From assembly GCF_040047665.1 (NCBI RefSeq), contig NZ_CP157355.1, forward strand, positions 186,001 through 250,000: 64,000 bases of DNA, given 5' to 3'. This DNA is from Chitinibacter sp. FCG-7. GTDB lineage: Bacteria; Pseudomonadota; Gammaproteobacteria; Burkholderiales; Chitinibacteraceae. Position 1 is the first letter of the stretch, and every line of letters starts with the position of its first letter. Made by a program: the position numbers and the translations under genes. The notes under the pieces are model-generated. The model was not told where the DNA came from, did not search any database, and saw only the letters and a program-made list of their open reading frames with translations. This document shows, piece by piece, positions 46,668-56,020 of the stretch.

Positions 46668-47737
46668 TATTTACCGCCCTTCGGATTGCCTTTGGCGTCA
46701 TAGGCTGTCCAGAAGTTTTCCAGCTTTTGCTCTTTCAGTGCCTGATTGACATATTTGGGCTCAAACCACTGATTGACATCGAAGTCTTTGCGGATGAACT
46801 TAAATTTCAAAGAAGCCTGTACCGCATCGCGATAGTGGTTGTAGAAAAATTCGTCAAGTAGCGGGCTGGAACGGCGCTTGATATCCGCACCACCGCCGTA
46901 ATCACGCTTGTAAGAGGCATAAGGCGTTCCTGATTTCGCCCATTCTTGCAGCACTTTGTCGGCATTTTCCGGTTTGGAAATATCGGCAGATGTCTTGACC
47001 AACACGTTGACAACGCGCTGAGTGAACTCCGGATTGGCTTTTTCAAAGTCTTCGGTCACCAGAAAATGGGTCTGGCGGGTAAGCGACAATGGGCCTTCCT
47101 TATTACTCCAAACAATCCGGGCAACACCCCGATCAACCAGAGTGAACACGTTTGCGCTATACCATGCGCCATCGACGTCTTTAGTCGCCATGGCCGCGTC
47201 CGTCGTCGCAGTATCCATATTGATCAGCTTGAAGTCTTTCTCGGTCAGACCGTACTGATCGAGCACTTTGTTCACCACCAGCTGACCATTGGTCCCTTTA
47301 AACAGCGCCACTTTTTTGCCTTTCAGATCTTCCAGTTTTTTGACTGGAGAATCAGCAGGTACGGCCAGATAAGTCGTTCCCAAAGTGCCATTGGCCAGCA
47401 GAATTTTGGTTTTCAGGCCACCAGCTTTGCCCACAATCGCGGGCAAATCACCCTGCCAGGCAAAATCGAGCAATTTATTCGCCAGCGCTTCATTCACCGC
47501 CGGGCCGGCACCTTTAAAGTAATGCCACTCAACCTTGACGCCGTCTTTTTTGAATTCTTCTTCCAGCAAACCACGCAGCGCAGCCGTCCCTGCAGACGAG
47601 CCACCGACAACCGGACGACCACCAGTACCGACGCTAGCGACGCCAATGCGGATCACTTTGGCCGGATCAGCCCAGGCAGGGGTAGCTGCAATCAGTGCAG
47701 CAGACAAAAGGCTCAGTGAGAAAATGGTTTTTTTCAT
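46667..47737 (-). CDS. atsR: Sulfate-ester ABC periplasmic binding protein (AtsR-type)
   Basis: This 356-residue protein has a signal peptide (KKTIFSLSLLSAALIAATPAWA, cut before DPAK) and a bilobed binding-protein fold with IRIGVASVGTGGRPVVGG, FKGAGPAVNEALANKLLDF, GKKVALFKGTNGQL and INMDTATTDAA. It is a paralogue of the protein at 17179. In Pseudomonas the equivalent AtsR works with AtsBC for sulfate-ester uptake; the order here (AtsR, MFS, two permeases, ATPase, AtsA) supports that. It has no Cys and very few Met. Confidence 0.83.
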   Translation of the reverse strand: MKKTIFSLSLLSAALIAATPAWADPAKVIRIGVASVGTGGRPVVGGSSAGTAALRGLLEEEFKKDGVKVEWHYFKGAGPAVNEALANKLLDFAWQGDLPAIVGKAGGLKTKILLANGTLGTTYLAVPADSPVKKLEDLKGKKVALFKGTNGQLVVNKVLDQYGLTEKDFKLINMDTATTDAAMATKDVDGAWYSANVFTLVDRGVARIVWSNKEGPLSLTRQTHFLVTEDFEKANPEFTQRVVNVLVKTSADISKPENADKVLQEWAKSGTPYASYKRDYGGGADIKRRSSPLLDEFFYNHYRDAVQASLKFKFIRKDFDVNQWFEPKYVNQALKEQKLENFWTAYDAKGNPKGGK

Positions 47738-47777
47738 ATCAAATACTCTTTAAATTTTGAATCAATCTTGATTGCCT

Positions 47778-47808
47778 GATCTGCTGGTTTAAATAGACTC
47801 AGCAGATC
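47778..47808 (-). promoter_or_regulatory. Intercistronic hairpin between porin and atsR
   Basis: GATCTGCTG (47778-47786) and CAGCAGATC (47800-47808) are a perfect 9-bp inverted repeat in the 100-bp gap. With no T-run it may set relative expression of the abundant porin versus the genes that follow. Confidence 0.45.
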
Positions 47809-47837
47809 GCTTTAAATTGGCAATAAATAGCCCAGCC

Positions 47838-49244
47838 TTAAAATCCATACTGGAATTGAGCAAGGTATTCATTGCTTTTGGTATTGGTCGCCTGATCTTC
47901 GCGGCGGTTGTAATTGAGTTGGAATTTGGTTGTCTCAGCAAAAAAGACATTCAAACCCACGGTATTGATGATGGTTTTGTCATTCGATTTGGCTGTATTG
48001 GCGTCAAATTCGTCATAGCGATAAAAAGGCTGGTAGGAAACCGGCCACCAATCGTCAAAGCGCGCCTGCGAGCGATAGCCTTTGACGAATTGCTCGCCAA
48101 AGTTGTAAAACAGCGTCGCGGTCTGAGCACGGCTATCGACCTTGGTTTTCACCGGATTTAACACTGTACCGCTGGCTACCGTATCAGTGCCGCGAATGTA
48201 TTCATACGTCACACCAAAGGGGTGATGGTTGTAGCTCAGATCAAGCCCGAAGCGATCCTTCACACCATCACCGACCTTACTTCCGGCAACAAAGAGCGTA
48301 TTGGTGCCTTTGTAGAGCGAAGCGCCCAATGTGAGCTCACGCCACCATGAGTTGTATTCGGCAGGCGCCGTCAGCGCGATACGACCAATGAAGTCTTTTT
48401 TGTTGTTATTGTCCGATTTGTTGGGGCCATTGCCGTTAACTAGACCGACCACATACTTGATCAGCGGCGCGCGGTAGTTGTAGCCGTAATCGACCTCGGG
48501 TAGCAGATCGCCCGTCAGGCCAATACCAATCTGGCGCTGAGCAAAGCCATAGCGGCCAACAAACTGCGCATTATTGATCACCGGTTTCAAATCTTCAGTG
48601 GCCGCAGCCTCCAGACCAAACGGCACCAACTGCTGACCAAAAGTCAGCGCCAGGCGGCCTTCATCGGCAGCCAGTGTAGGCAAGAGCTGATAAGTCAGAT
48701 TGGCGTCGAGCAAGTTGAAATTACTGGTGTCGAGCAGCTGAGTTGCATTGCTTTGCGGTGAATAACCAAAGCGCAAGGCATAGCTCAGATTGCGTCCTTC
48801 TTCGTAATCCTTGTACAGATTACCGGTAAAGGTCAGCACGGCAGTGGGTACATCGAAACTGCTTTTACGGTTATCCGTTACGGCATTATTCACCGCTAGA
48901 TCGTTGTAACTCACCCGTGCCTGGACCGTACCGCCAATCACCAGATTACGCGTAGCCAGCGCGGTTTTGGTATCGCGATCCCGCTGCACTTGGTATTTAT
49001 AGTTTTCCAGATCGGTAGTCAGACCTTGCAGCTCTTCCTTGGTCGCCAGCTGTTCAATGTCGATTTTTTCGGCAGCCGGCGTGGCAGCAACTTGCCGATC
49101 CAGCTGTTGCTGCAATGCTTTCACCGAATTTTGCAAAGCCTCGATTTGCTCTTGCAGCTGCTTATTATTCAGGGCTTGCTCGGCTGCTCCCGCTTGCGCT
49201 GCGAGTAGCAGACTCGCCGCAATCATCGTTAATTTGCTTTTCAT
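47838..49244 (-). CDS. Outer-membrane porin with N-terminal coiled coil
   Basis: This 468-residue protein has a signal peptide (KSKLTMIAASLLLAAQAGA), a periplasmic coiled coil (residues 30-75, LQEQIEALQNSVKALQQQLD) and a beta-rich barrel that ends in Phe (FQYGF), the OMP assembly signal. It resembles OprO/OprP-like (Porin_O_P) porins in layout. As first gene of the sulfate-ester transcript it likely admits sulfated substrates. The mature protein has no Met and no Cys at all. AAGGAGCAAAAAACC precedes the ATG at 49244, which is chosen over a longer in-frame start. Confidence 0.85.
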   Translation of the reverse strand: MKSKLTMIAASLLLAAQAGAAEQALNNKQLQEQIEALQNSVKALQQQLDRQVAATPAAEKIDIEQLATKEELQGLTTDLENYKYQVQRDRDTKTALATRNLVIGGTVQARVSYNDLAVNNAVTDNRKSSFDVPTAVLTFTGNLYKDYEEGRNLSYALRFGYSPQSNATQLLDTSNFNLLDANLTYQLLPTLAADEGRLALTFGQQLVPFGLEAAATEDLKPVINNAQFVGRYGFAQRQIGIGLTGDLLPEVDYGYNYRAPLIKYVVGLVNGNGPNKSDNNNKKDFIGRIALTAPAEYNSWWRELTLGASLYKGTNTLFVAGSKVGDGVKDRFGLDLSYNHHPFGVTYEYIRGTDTVASGTVLNPVKTKVDSRAQTATLFYNFGEQFVKGYRSQARFDDWWPVSYQPFYRYDEFDANTAKSNDKTIINTVGLNVFFAETTKFQLNYNRREDQATNTKSNEYLAQFQYGF

Positions 49245-49329
49245 GGTTTTTTGCTCCTTGCTTGTGTATCTGCTGTGGTTTTGCTTTGGCGCATCCCTGC
49301 CGCAGCTTTTCTTGTGACGAACACATATG

Positions 49330-49345
49330 AGCAAAAGGCATGCCA
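49330..49345 (-). promoter_or_regulatory. Sigma-54 promoter of the sulfate-ester operon
   Basis: On the minus strand this reads TGGCATGCCTTTTGCT, with GG-N10-GC spacing and both half-sites good. It lies 86 bp before the porin start. Confidence 0.78.
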
Positions 49346-49408
49346 ACTACATTTGTTAGCTTTTTTGGCTATATGCAAGGTAAATTGCTGGATTGCGGAC
49401 AAGCAGAC

Positions 49409-49423
49409 TGAACAAAGTGTTCA
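49409..49423. promoter_or_regulatory. TGAACA-N3-TGTTCA palindrome between divergent sigma-54 promoters
   Basis: TGAACAAAGTGTTCA lies in the 425-bp divergent gap between the porin and the TauD-family gene, 64 bp from the porin promoter. A shared regulator site is possible. The rest of the gap has scattered CAGCAAT and ATTGCTG half-sites but no gene. Confidence 0.35.
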
Positions 49424-49609
49424 AAAATCAACATCTGCACAGCTTTTACTCTTTGCCCTAGCAAACCAGGCCAGATCAGCCCAGATCAGGCGGCCCCACC
49501 CGCCGGGCAATGTTCAAATCGGCGCAAACTGCACGCGCTCGCTGCAGCAATATCAACACTGACGCATCAAAAAACAGCGGGAAACCGTTGAAAACAGTGG
49601 CAAAATCGC

Positions 49610-49625
49610 TGGCACGAAAAATGCA
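49610..49625 (+). promoter_or_regulatory. Sigma-54 promoter
   Basis: TGGCACGAAAAATGCA has GG at 49611-49612, GC at 49623-49624 and a consensus TGGCACG -24 half. It lies 45 bp before the TauD-family gene. Confidence 0.78.
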
Positions 49626-49669
49626 GATAGCGACGGGTTAATTCACTCAACCCGCCACGGAGGCACACC

Positions 49670-50644
49670 ATGAGCAATCTTGCAGACATCAATCAATTGA
49701 CTAATCAGGTTTCGCGCGCGCTACTACCCACGCAGACACTTAACGGGCCTTTGCCAGTACAAAACGCCAGTGATATTCAGATCACCCCGATCAATGGGGC
49801 ATTGGGCGCGGTGGTCACCGGGCTGGATGCTAATCAGCCACAGCACCCAGACACCATCTTGAAATTAAAGGCTGCGCTGCGTGAGCACTTTATTTTGGTA
49901 TTCAAACGGCAGGAGCTGACTGAAGGCGCATTACTGCGCTTTTCCACTTATTTTGGTTCGATATTTAATCCACCGGAAGATGTTCCGGTGCTGGCATCGA
50001 ATAGTGGTGGCAAAGCGCCCGACGTGGTCGCGGTGGCGAACACGCCCGATGGTTACACTGGTAATGGCGAGCTCACGCCACACGCTGACCATCAATGGAC
50101 ACCAATACCCTCGGCGGGTAGCCTGCTGCATGCTATTGAATTACCTAGCGTTGGCGGCGATACATCTTGGTATAACATCCATCAAGCCTATCTGGATCTG
50201 GACGAAGAAACCAAAGCCAAGATCGAAGGCCTGCAGCACATCACTTACAATCCGTTCCTGCGCCACATCAGCAATGCCCAGCGCAAAGCACAGGGCCTGG
50301 AAGCCGAATACCCACGCTACCGCACGCCAGCACGCGATATTCTGGGCCCGGGCTTTCCGCACCCACTAGTTCGCACCCATCCTGAAAGTGGCAAAAAAGT
50401 GCTCTTCCTTTCGACCCATACCGAATCTGAATTGCTTGGGCTGCCTCCAGCGGAGGCAGAAGCATTGATTGCCCGCTTGCGTGAACATATTCAGCAGCCA
50501 AAATATCGCTATGAACACCACTGGGAATTGGGTGATATTGTGTATTGGGACAATCAGGCCACCTTGCATTCACGCACCGCTTTCCCGGAAACCGAGCGCC
50601 GTGTACTCAAGCGTGTCAGCCTGGCTGGCAGCCGCCCCTTCTAA
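49670..50644 (+). CDS. TauD/TfdA-family Fe(II)/2-oxoglutarate dioxygenase
   Basis: This 324-residue enzyme has the iron-binding HxD motif in TPHADHQW, the distal region WDNQATLHSRTAFPETERRVLKRV with His and the 2-oxoglutarate Arg, and GGDTSWYNIHQAY before it. TauD enzymes hydroxylate sulfonates so that sulfite leaves. Whether this one acts on taurine, an alkyl sulfate or another compound is open; it is not a close copy of the AtsK-like protein at 55019. There is no Cys and no internal Met. Its own sigma-54 promoter precedes it. Confidence 0.83.
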   Translation: MSNLADINQLTNQVSRALLPTQTLNGPLPVQNASDIQITPINGALGAVVTGLDANQPQHPDTILKLKAALREHFILVFKRQELTEGALLRFSTYFGSIFNPPEDVPVLASNSGGKAPDVVAVANTPDGYTGNGELTPHADHQWTPIPSAGSLLHAIELPSVGGDTSWYNIHQAYLDLDEETKAKIEGLQHITYNPFLRHISNAQRKAQGLEAEYPRYRTPARDILGPGFPHPLVRTHPESGKKVLFLSTHTESELLGLPPAEAEALIARLREHIQQPKYRYEHHWELGDIVYWDNQATLHSRTAFPETERRVLKRVSLAGSRPF

Positions 50645-50675
50645 GCCAGTCCAAGCTCGCAACAATTTCACCTTC

Positions 50676-50699
50676 AAACAGCCGCATCTGCGGCTGTTT
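50676..50699 (+). terminator. Upstream copy of duplicated terminator hairpin
   Basis: AAACAGCCGCA ... TGCGGCTGTTT forms a strong stem 32 bp after the dioxygenase stop. An identical 24-bp copy is at 50861-50884. Confidence 0.65.
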
Positions 50700-50860
50700 C
50701 AGATTGATGACAAACCTCACTCGCGAAGCGAGGCTCCCCTCAAGGAGGGGACGGGAGGGGTGGGAATAAAACATAAAGGCTGCAGATTCAAGGTCTTATT
50801 TCTTAGGCTCGGCTTTGCCGAGACTTAAAATTCGTGATTTTCCACTTTATCAGCAGCCTG
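50700..50860 (-). repeat. Dispersed ~160-bp repeat, copy 2 (inverted)
   Basis: The reverse complement matches 10450-10612 along its whole length, including CCCACCCCTCCCGTCCCCTC, the GCAAAGCCGAGCCTA hairpin part and both ends (AGGCTG and CATCAATCTG). Again it sits between two identical copies of a local terminator hairpin and next to an NtaA-type monooxygenase gene. Confidence 0.75.
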
Positions 50861-50890
50861 AAACAGCCGCATCTGCGGCTGTTTGTTTTT
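50861..50890 (+). terminator. Rho-independent terminator, downstream copy
   Basis: The stem AACAGCCGCA / TGCGGCTGTT is followed by TGTTTTT. It is identical to the hairpin at 50676-50699. Confidence 0.75.
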
Positions 50891-50977
50891 CAACATCCTG
50901 TTGGCGACCAGTGCAGCATCTGCAACAGCGCACAGCATAAACAAACCCAACCCTTTGAATTTAATGTCAATTATTCC

Positions 50978-50993
50978 TGGCACAAGTTCTGCT
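50978..50993 (+). promoter_or_regulatory. Sigma-54 promoter
   Basis: TGGCACAAGTTCTGCT has GG at 50979-50980 and GC at 50991-50992. It lies 32 bp before the second monooxygenase start, giving a short leader. Confidence 0.75.
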
Positions 50994-51024
50994 ATGTCGT
51001 GGGTATCTATAGAGGGAGAAACCC

Positions 51025-52381
51025 ATGAGCCAACGACAATTACATCTCAACGCTTTTTTACTTGGCACGGGCCACCACGTCGCCGCTTGGCGCCACCCCG
51101 ATGCGCCAGCTGCAGGCGCGCTTGATTTCAACAGCTACAAACATTTTGTGCAAAAGGCCGAAGCGGCCAAATTTGACGCGGTATTCCTGGCTGATGTCGC
51201 CGCAGTTTCTGGCGAAGGCAGCACACACGAGGCGCTATCACGCAGCGATCGAGTGCATTTCGAGCCGATCACGCTGCTGTCCAGTCTGGCTGCGGTCACG
51301 AGCAATATTGGGCTAATTGCAACGGTCACCACCACCTATAACGAGGCCTTACCATTTGGCGCGTAAGTTTGCCTCGCTCGATCATCTCTCCGGCGGTAGT
51401 GCAGGCTGGAATCTGGTGACGTCGGCCAATGCTGCAGAGGCACTGAACTTTAGCAAGCCTAGCCACGCAGCCCATAGTGATCGCTATCAGCGCGCAGAAG
51501 AGTTTATCGACGTTGCAAAAGGGCTGTGGGATAGCTGGGCTGATGATGCGTTTATTCGCGATAAAGCCTCTGGCATTAATTTTCCGCCGGAAAAACTCAA
51601 TGTCCTTAATCATCAAGGCACCCACTTTCAAGTACGTGGACCACTGAATGTGGCACGCCCGGTGCAGGGCTATCCGGTACTAGTGCAAGCCGGTTCTTCT
51701 GAGCCCGGCAAAGAATTGGCCGCCCGTACCGCAGAGGTTGTATTCACTGCGCATCAAACCATTGAAAGCGCGCAAGCGTTTTATCAGGATCTGAAGGGGC
51801 GATTGGCAAAATATGGCCGCAACCCGGATAGCTTGAAAATCCTGCCCGGTATTTTCCCTGTCGTTGGCCGCACATTGGCCCAAGCCCAAGCCAAATATCA
51901 GGCGCTGCAAGATTTGATTCATCCGACTGTGGGGCTGGCCTTGCTCTCGGGCATGATTGGCGTTGATCTGTCTGGCTACGATGTGAACGGCCCATTGCCA
52001 ACTGATCTACCCGAAAGCAATGGCGGCAAAAGCCGCCAGGCATTGCTGGTTGAAAAAGCGCGTCGCGAAAATCTAACGATCAAAGAATTGTATTTAAGTA
52101 TTGCTGGTGCGCGCGGGCATTACACCTTGGTCGGCACACCTGAGACCATTGCCGACACCTTGCAAACTTGGTTTGAAACTGGGGCTGCCGATGGCTTTAA
52201 TATCATGCCACCGGTGCTACCGACCGGGCTGGATGATTTTATCGAGCAGGTATTGCCTGAGCTGCGGCGTCGGGGCTTGTTCCGCGACGAATACCCAGGC
52301 AAAACCTTGCGCGATACCTTAGGCCTGCCCCACCCTGAAAATCTACGCATCCAGCACAGCAATGCATTGGAGGCCGCATGA
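51025..52381 (+). pseudogene. Second NtaA/SnaA/DszA-family monooxygenase, frameshifted
   Basis: With one G removed near 51344-51347 (TATAACGAGGCCTTAC should read TAT AAC GAG CCT TAC) this gives about 451 residues. It is a paralogue of the protein at 9055 with GTGHHVAAWRHPDAPA, TTTYNEPYHLARKFASLDHLSGG, GWNLVTSANAAEA, VLVQAGSSEPGKELAA and GARGHYTLVGTPETIAD. GAGG at 51014-51017 precedes the ATG. As given, the first segment stops after 113 residues. Restored, it has no Cys and two internal Met. The OsmC gene overlaps its end. Confidence 0.82.
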
Positions 52382-52833
52382 GTCAGGATGTAATTACCGT
52401 CAAGGTCACTAGCGGCAGCAATGGCTACTTGCGTATTCGCAGCCGCGAAGCCGCCACTGCAGTTGGCCGCGCACCGGATGGACAGAATGCGCAGGATGCA
52501 TTTCGCGCAGGCGAACTGGTACTGGGTGCCTTGGCTGCCTGCACTGCAGGCACCATTCGGCAATATGCCAAAACGCATGGCATCGACGCGCTGGAAGACG
52601 TCAGCGTCGATGTCACCGGATATGAGTCATCCGCGCCATCGCGCATTGCGGCGATTGTGTTGCGCGTGACTTTGCACGGCGGGATTTCTGCGAGCGAGCG
52701 CACCCGGCTAGAACGCGTCGCGCGGCACTGCAAAATCCACAACACCTTACTGCAAGCCCCCGAAGTTGAGCTGGCCTTTGATTACCGCGCAACGGCAGCT
52801 GCTGTCTTGGTCGAGCAGGAGCTCAACACTTAG
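52378..52833 (+). CDS. OsmC/Ohr-family protein
   Basis: This 151-residue protein has the OsmC catalytic pair: Cys55 in LAACTAGTI and Cys118 in RHCKIHNTLL. Family members reduce organic hydroperoxides or handle persulfides. Its ATGA overlaps the monooxygenase stop codon, so the two are translationally coupled. A terminator follows directly. It may detoxify a peroxide or reactive sulfur product of the flavin enzyme; that is inference. Confidence 0.85.
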   Translation: MSQDVITVKVTSGSNGYLRIRSREAATAVGRAPDGQNAQDAFRAGELVLGALAACTAGTIRQYAKTHGIDALEDVSVDVTGYESSAPSRIAAIVLRVTLHGGISASERTRLERVARHCKIHNTLLQAPEVELAFDYRATAAAVLVEQELNT

Positions 52834-52862
52834 CCGCAGTCAGTCACTTGCACTTAATACCC

Positions 52863-52892
52863 CGAGCCGCAGACTGCGGCTCGTTTTTATTT
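52863..52892 (+). terminator. Rho-independent terminator
   Basis: CGAGCCGCA-GAC-TGCGGCTCG followed by TTTTTATTTTT is a strong stem with a T-rich tail. It ends the monooxygenase-osmC transcript. Confidence 0.85.
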
Positions 52893-52903
52893 TTGGAGTC
52901 GCT

Positions 52904-54724
52904 ATGTCTACCGAGCCATTTCACATGCCGCTGCCCAATCAGCCGCGCGCGTTTGTCATGCTGATGCTTAAACCATTTTTACCCTGGTATGGTTTGATGC
53001 TGCTGCTTGAAGCCCTCTCGGCCAGCTGCACGATGCTGCTGCCCTATATGATTGGCAAAACCGTTGGCGTGGTCAGCCATGCTGCAAACAATCCAGCACT
53101 TTGGCATACCCTGCTGCAATATGTGGGCATTTTCGCCGCGCTAAATCTAGGCGAATTGGTGCTCAGCCGCAGTGCCGGGGCCATTCAGATGCACATTGGC
53201 CCTCGCCAACGCCATCGGATTACTGCCCAGCTCTATGCGTGGCTGCAATATCATTCGCACCGCTTTTTTGCCCAGCAATTTTCTGGCGCCTTAGCGCATC
53301 GCATCACCGAAACGGCGATGAGTGTGAATCAAACCATTTGGGCGATTCATACCGAATTCTGGCCGATTACCGTGACCTTCATCGTCGCGAGCGCCCTGTT
53401 ATTTAATGCCTCGCCGATTTTAGGCGGCGTATTGATCGCTTGGATTATTGTTTATGTGGCGATGAGCTATATCCTCGCCCGCCGCGCGCAACCACTGGCG
53501 CAGCGTTTTGCCGCGGCTCGGAGCACCACGGCGGGGAAAATTGTCGATTCGGTGACGAACTTAATTAATGTCCGACTGTTTGCGCAGGAAGAGTTCGAGC
53601 GTGAATATCTGCAACGACATCTGGACGAAGAGCTCACGCATGCCAACCGCAGCAATTGGTATACCGAGCGTGTGCGCTGGTTTCAATTTGGCTCGGCGGC
53701 CATCCTTAAGGTGGGTATCCTCTCCTTCGCCTTGTATCTATGGGCTCAGGGGCAGATAGGAGTGGGGGTATTTGTGATGAGTACCAGTATGTCACTGCTG
53801 ATCATCAGTGAAGCGCGCAACCTATCCCGCCGCTTTTTGGAGGTGTTTGAATACTTGGGCAATATCGAGCACGGCGTCAGCACCCTACTGCGCCCGCATG
53901 AAATCACCAACACGCCCAATGCCATCGCACATCAAGTCAAAGCGGGGAAAATCGAGTTTCGGGATGTGAGCTTTGCCTATCAACCGGGCCGAGGGATTTT
54001 TAATGCGCTCAATCTCACTATTCCGGTAGGGCAAAAAGTGGGCGTCGTGGGCTATTCAGGCTCGGGCAAATCCACGCTGGTGAGTTTGCTACTGCGCTGG
54101 TATGACATTCAACAAGGGCAAATTCTGCTCGACGACGTACCGCTGACCACCTTGCAGCTGGATGCGCTGCACCGGCAAATCAGCTTAATTCCGCAAGAGC
54201 CCAGCCTGTTTCACCGTAGCCTGAAAGAGAATATTCGCTACGCCCGACCCGATGCCAATGATGCCGAAGTGGAAACCGCAGCCCGGCGTGCGCACGCGCA
54301 TGAGTTTATTGATCGCTTACCCGAAGGCTATGAGGCACTAGTTGGCGAGCGCGGCGTTTCGCTGTCGGGCGGGCAGCGTCAGCGCATCGCGATTGCTCGC
54401 GCCATGTTGCAAAATGCGCCTATTCTGGTGCTCGATGAAGCCACTTCAGCGCTGGATTCGCAAACCGAGCGCTGGATTCAGGATAGCCTGCAAAGCTTGA
54501 TGGAAGATAAAACCGTGCTGGTGATTGCCCATCGCTTATCGACCATTGCGCATCTGGATCGCATTATCGTTTTTGATCGTGGCCAAATTATCGAAGATGG
54601 CAGCCATGCCGAATTGCTAGCCAAACGAGGCGCTTACTTTGCTTTGTGGAGCCATCAATCCGATGGTTTTATCCCCAATCAGCTCAGCCAAGTGGCTAAT
54701 CCGCCAGAAACTGTGGCCGCTTAA
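52904..54724 (+). CDS. ABC exporter, fused transmembrane and ATPase domains (MsbA-like)
   Basis: This 606-residue half-transporter has six hydrophobic segments in the first 330 residues and an ATPase domain with Walker A GYSGSGKST, signature LSGGQRQRIAIARAM, Walker B ILVLDEATSALDS and the switch His in VIAHRLSTIAH. The ATG at 52904 has GGAG 6 bp upstream; a longer frame upstream overlaps osmC and is rejected. It works as a dimer to export lipid, peptide or drug-like molecules. It has ordinary Met use, so a role in the sulfur response is uncertain. Confidence 0.85.
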   Translation: MSTEPFHMPLPNQPRAFVMLMLKPFLPWYGLMLLLEALSASCTMLLPYMIGKTVGVVSHAANNPALWHTLLQYVGIFAALNLGELVLSRSAGAIQMHIGPRQRHRITAQLYAWLQYHSHRFFAQQFSGALAHRITETAMSVNQTIWAIHTEFWPITVTFIVASALLFNASPILGGVLIAWIIVYVAMSYILARRAQPLAQRFAAARSTTAGKIVDSVTNLINVRLFAQEEFEREYLQRHLDEELTHANRSNWYTERVRWFQFGSAAILKVGILSFALYLWAQGQIGVGVFVMSTSMSLLIISEARNLSRRFLEVFEYLGNIEHGVSTLLRPHEITNTPNAIAHQVKAGKIEFRDVSFAYQPGRGIFNALNLTIPVGQKVGVVGYSGSGKSTLVSLLLRWYDIQQGQILLDDVPLTTLQLDALHRQISLIPQEPSLFHRSLKENIRYARPDANDAEVETAARRAHAHEFIDRLPEGYEALVGERGVSLSGGQRQRIAIARAMLQNAPILVLDEATSALDSQTERWIQDSLQSLMEDKTVLVIAHRLSTIAHLDRIIVFDRGQIIEDGSHAELLAKRGAYFALWSHQSDGFIPNQLSQVANPPETVAA

Positions 54725-54799
54725 GTGCCCAACAGCGAGCCATACCGTATCCATGCGGCGTGGCTCGGCTTTGCATATCTCTGCCCCTTGTCAATTTCG

Positions 54800-54812
54800 C
54801 AGCAATTTGCTG
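54800..54812. promoter_or_regulatory. CAGCAA-N-TTGCTG palindrome, candidate activator site
   Basis: CAGCAATTTGCTG is the third copy of the 13-bp palindrome, 151 bp before the sigma-54 promoter at 54964. The remaining gap 54725-55018 holds no gene. Confidence 0.5.
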
Positions 54813-54963
54813 CCGATGGCGATACAAAATCACCAAATCTCCCCCATCACCTACTACAACTCACGCTGAATCAACAGCATCTCGCCAAGCTCCAATCGCT
54901 CAAAGCCAGTTCTATAGCGCCATTGGATATAAAAACAAATTCATTAGCGCAAAATGAAATATA

Positions 54964-54979
54964 TGGCACAGCTTTTGCT
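54964..54979 (+). promoter_or_regulatory. Sigma-54 promoter of atsK
   Basis: TGGCACAGCTTTTGCT has GG at 54965-54966, GC at 54977-54978 and TTGCT as -12 element. It lies 39 bp before atsK. Confidence 0.8.
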
Positions 54980-55018
54980 AACTCAGCATTACTGCACCAC
55001 CGCAGTTCTACCTATTGA

Positions 55019-55985
55019 TTGGAGCCCACTATGTCTGATGCAATTTTGAGCAACCCTCCCGCCGGTTTGTCTATCCACCCAGTCGCTGGCCGTATTGGCG
55101 CCGAAATTCGTGGCGTGAAATTGTCGCCTGAGCTGGACGATAGCGTGCAGCAATTTATTCGCGCCGCTTGGCTCAAATACAAAGTGATTTTCTTCCGTGG
55201 CCAGCAACATATTGATGATGCCAGCCAGGAAAAACTGGTTTCCATCTTTGGCAAAGCAGGTGTACCGCATCCAACAGCGCACACCAAAGAAGGCACAAAT
55301 CTGGTCTTGGAGCTCGACTCGCGTCACGGCGAGTCGCGCCAACTCTTGGCACACCGATGTCACCTTTGTCGATGCCTATCCAAAAGCCTCTATTTTGCGC
55401 GGCGTCACTATCCCCGCCGCAGGTGGCGATACCGTTTGGGCCAATACCCACACGGCGTATAACGATCTAAGCCCGGAGCTTAAACAATTGGCAGATAATT
55501 TATGGGCCGTGCATACCAATGAATACGACTATGCCTCGTATCGCCCTAATGCTGACCCGGAAGCCCTGCGCCGCTATCGCGAAGTATTTACCTCAACCGT
55601 GTACGAAACAGAACATCCGGTTGTCCATGTCCACCCTGAAACCGGCGAGAAACATTTATTGCTCGGCCATTTCTTTAAAAACTTCCTTGGCATTGCCAGC
55701 ACAGATAGCCGCAAACTATTCGATATTTTGCAAAATCACGTTACTCGCCTGGAAAACACCGTGCGCTGGCGCTGGCAGGAAGGTGATATCGCAATCTGGG
55801 ATAATCGTGCGACGCAACATTATGCGATTGATGATTACGGTGATGCCCATCGCGTAGTACGCCGCGTTACCGTCGACGGCGAAGCGCCATTCGCTATCGA
55901 TGGCCGTCGCAGCCATACCCGCTCCAAAGTGGCGCGCAATGCCCAAGCGGCGAACGAGCAGCAAGATCAGCGCGCGGCAGCCTAA
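55019..55985 (+). pseudogene. atsK: Alkylsulfatase AtsK (2-oxoglutarate dioxygenase), frameshifted
   Basis: With one base removed near 55329-55333 it gives about 321 residues, very similar to Pseudomonas putida AtsK. It has HPVAGRIGAEIRGVKLSP, KYKVIFFRGQQH, RANSWHTDVTFVDAYPKAS (the HxD iron site), FTSTVYETEHPVV, NTVRWRWQEGDIAIWDNRAT and QHYAIDDYG with the second His. AtsK splits alkyl sulfate esters oxidatively to aldehyde and sulfate. The break falls after LELDSRHG, just before the iron motif. It has only the initiator Met and no Cys. A terminator follows. Confidence 0.85.
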
Positions 55986-55990
55986 ATTTG

Positions 55991-56020
55991 AGCAGGAGGG
56001 CTTAGGCCCTCCTGCTTTTT
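55991..56020 (+). terminator. Rho-independent terminator after atsK
   Basis: AGCAGGAGGGC-TTAG-GCCCTCCTGCT followed by TTTT is a perfect 11-bp stem. The gap on to 56193 shows nothing else. Confidence 0.88.

Noticed and set aside
52766..52903. Longer N-terminus for the ABC exporter
   Set aside because: It would overlap osmC and its terminator; ATG 52904 has a well-spaced GGAG and gives the normal length.
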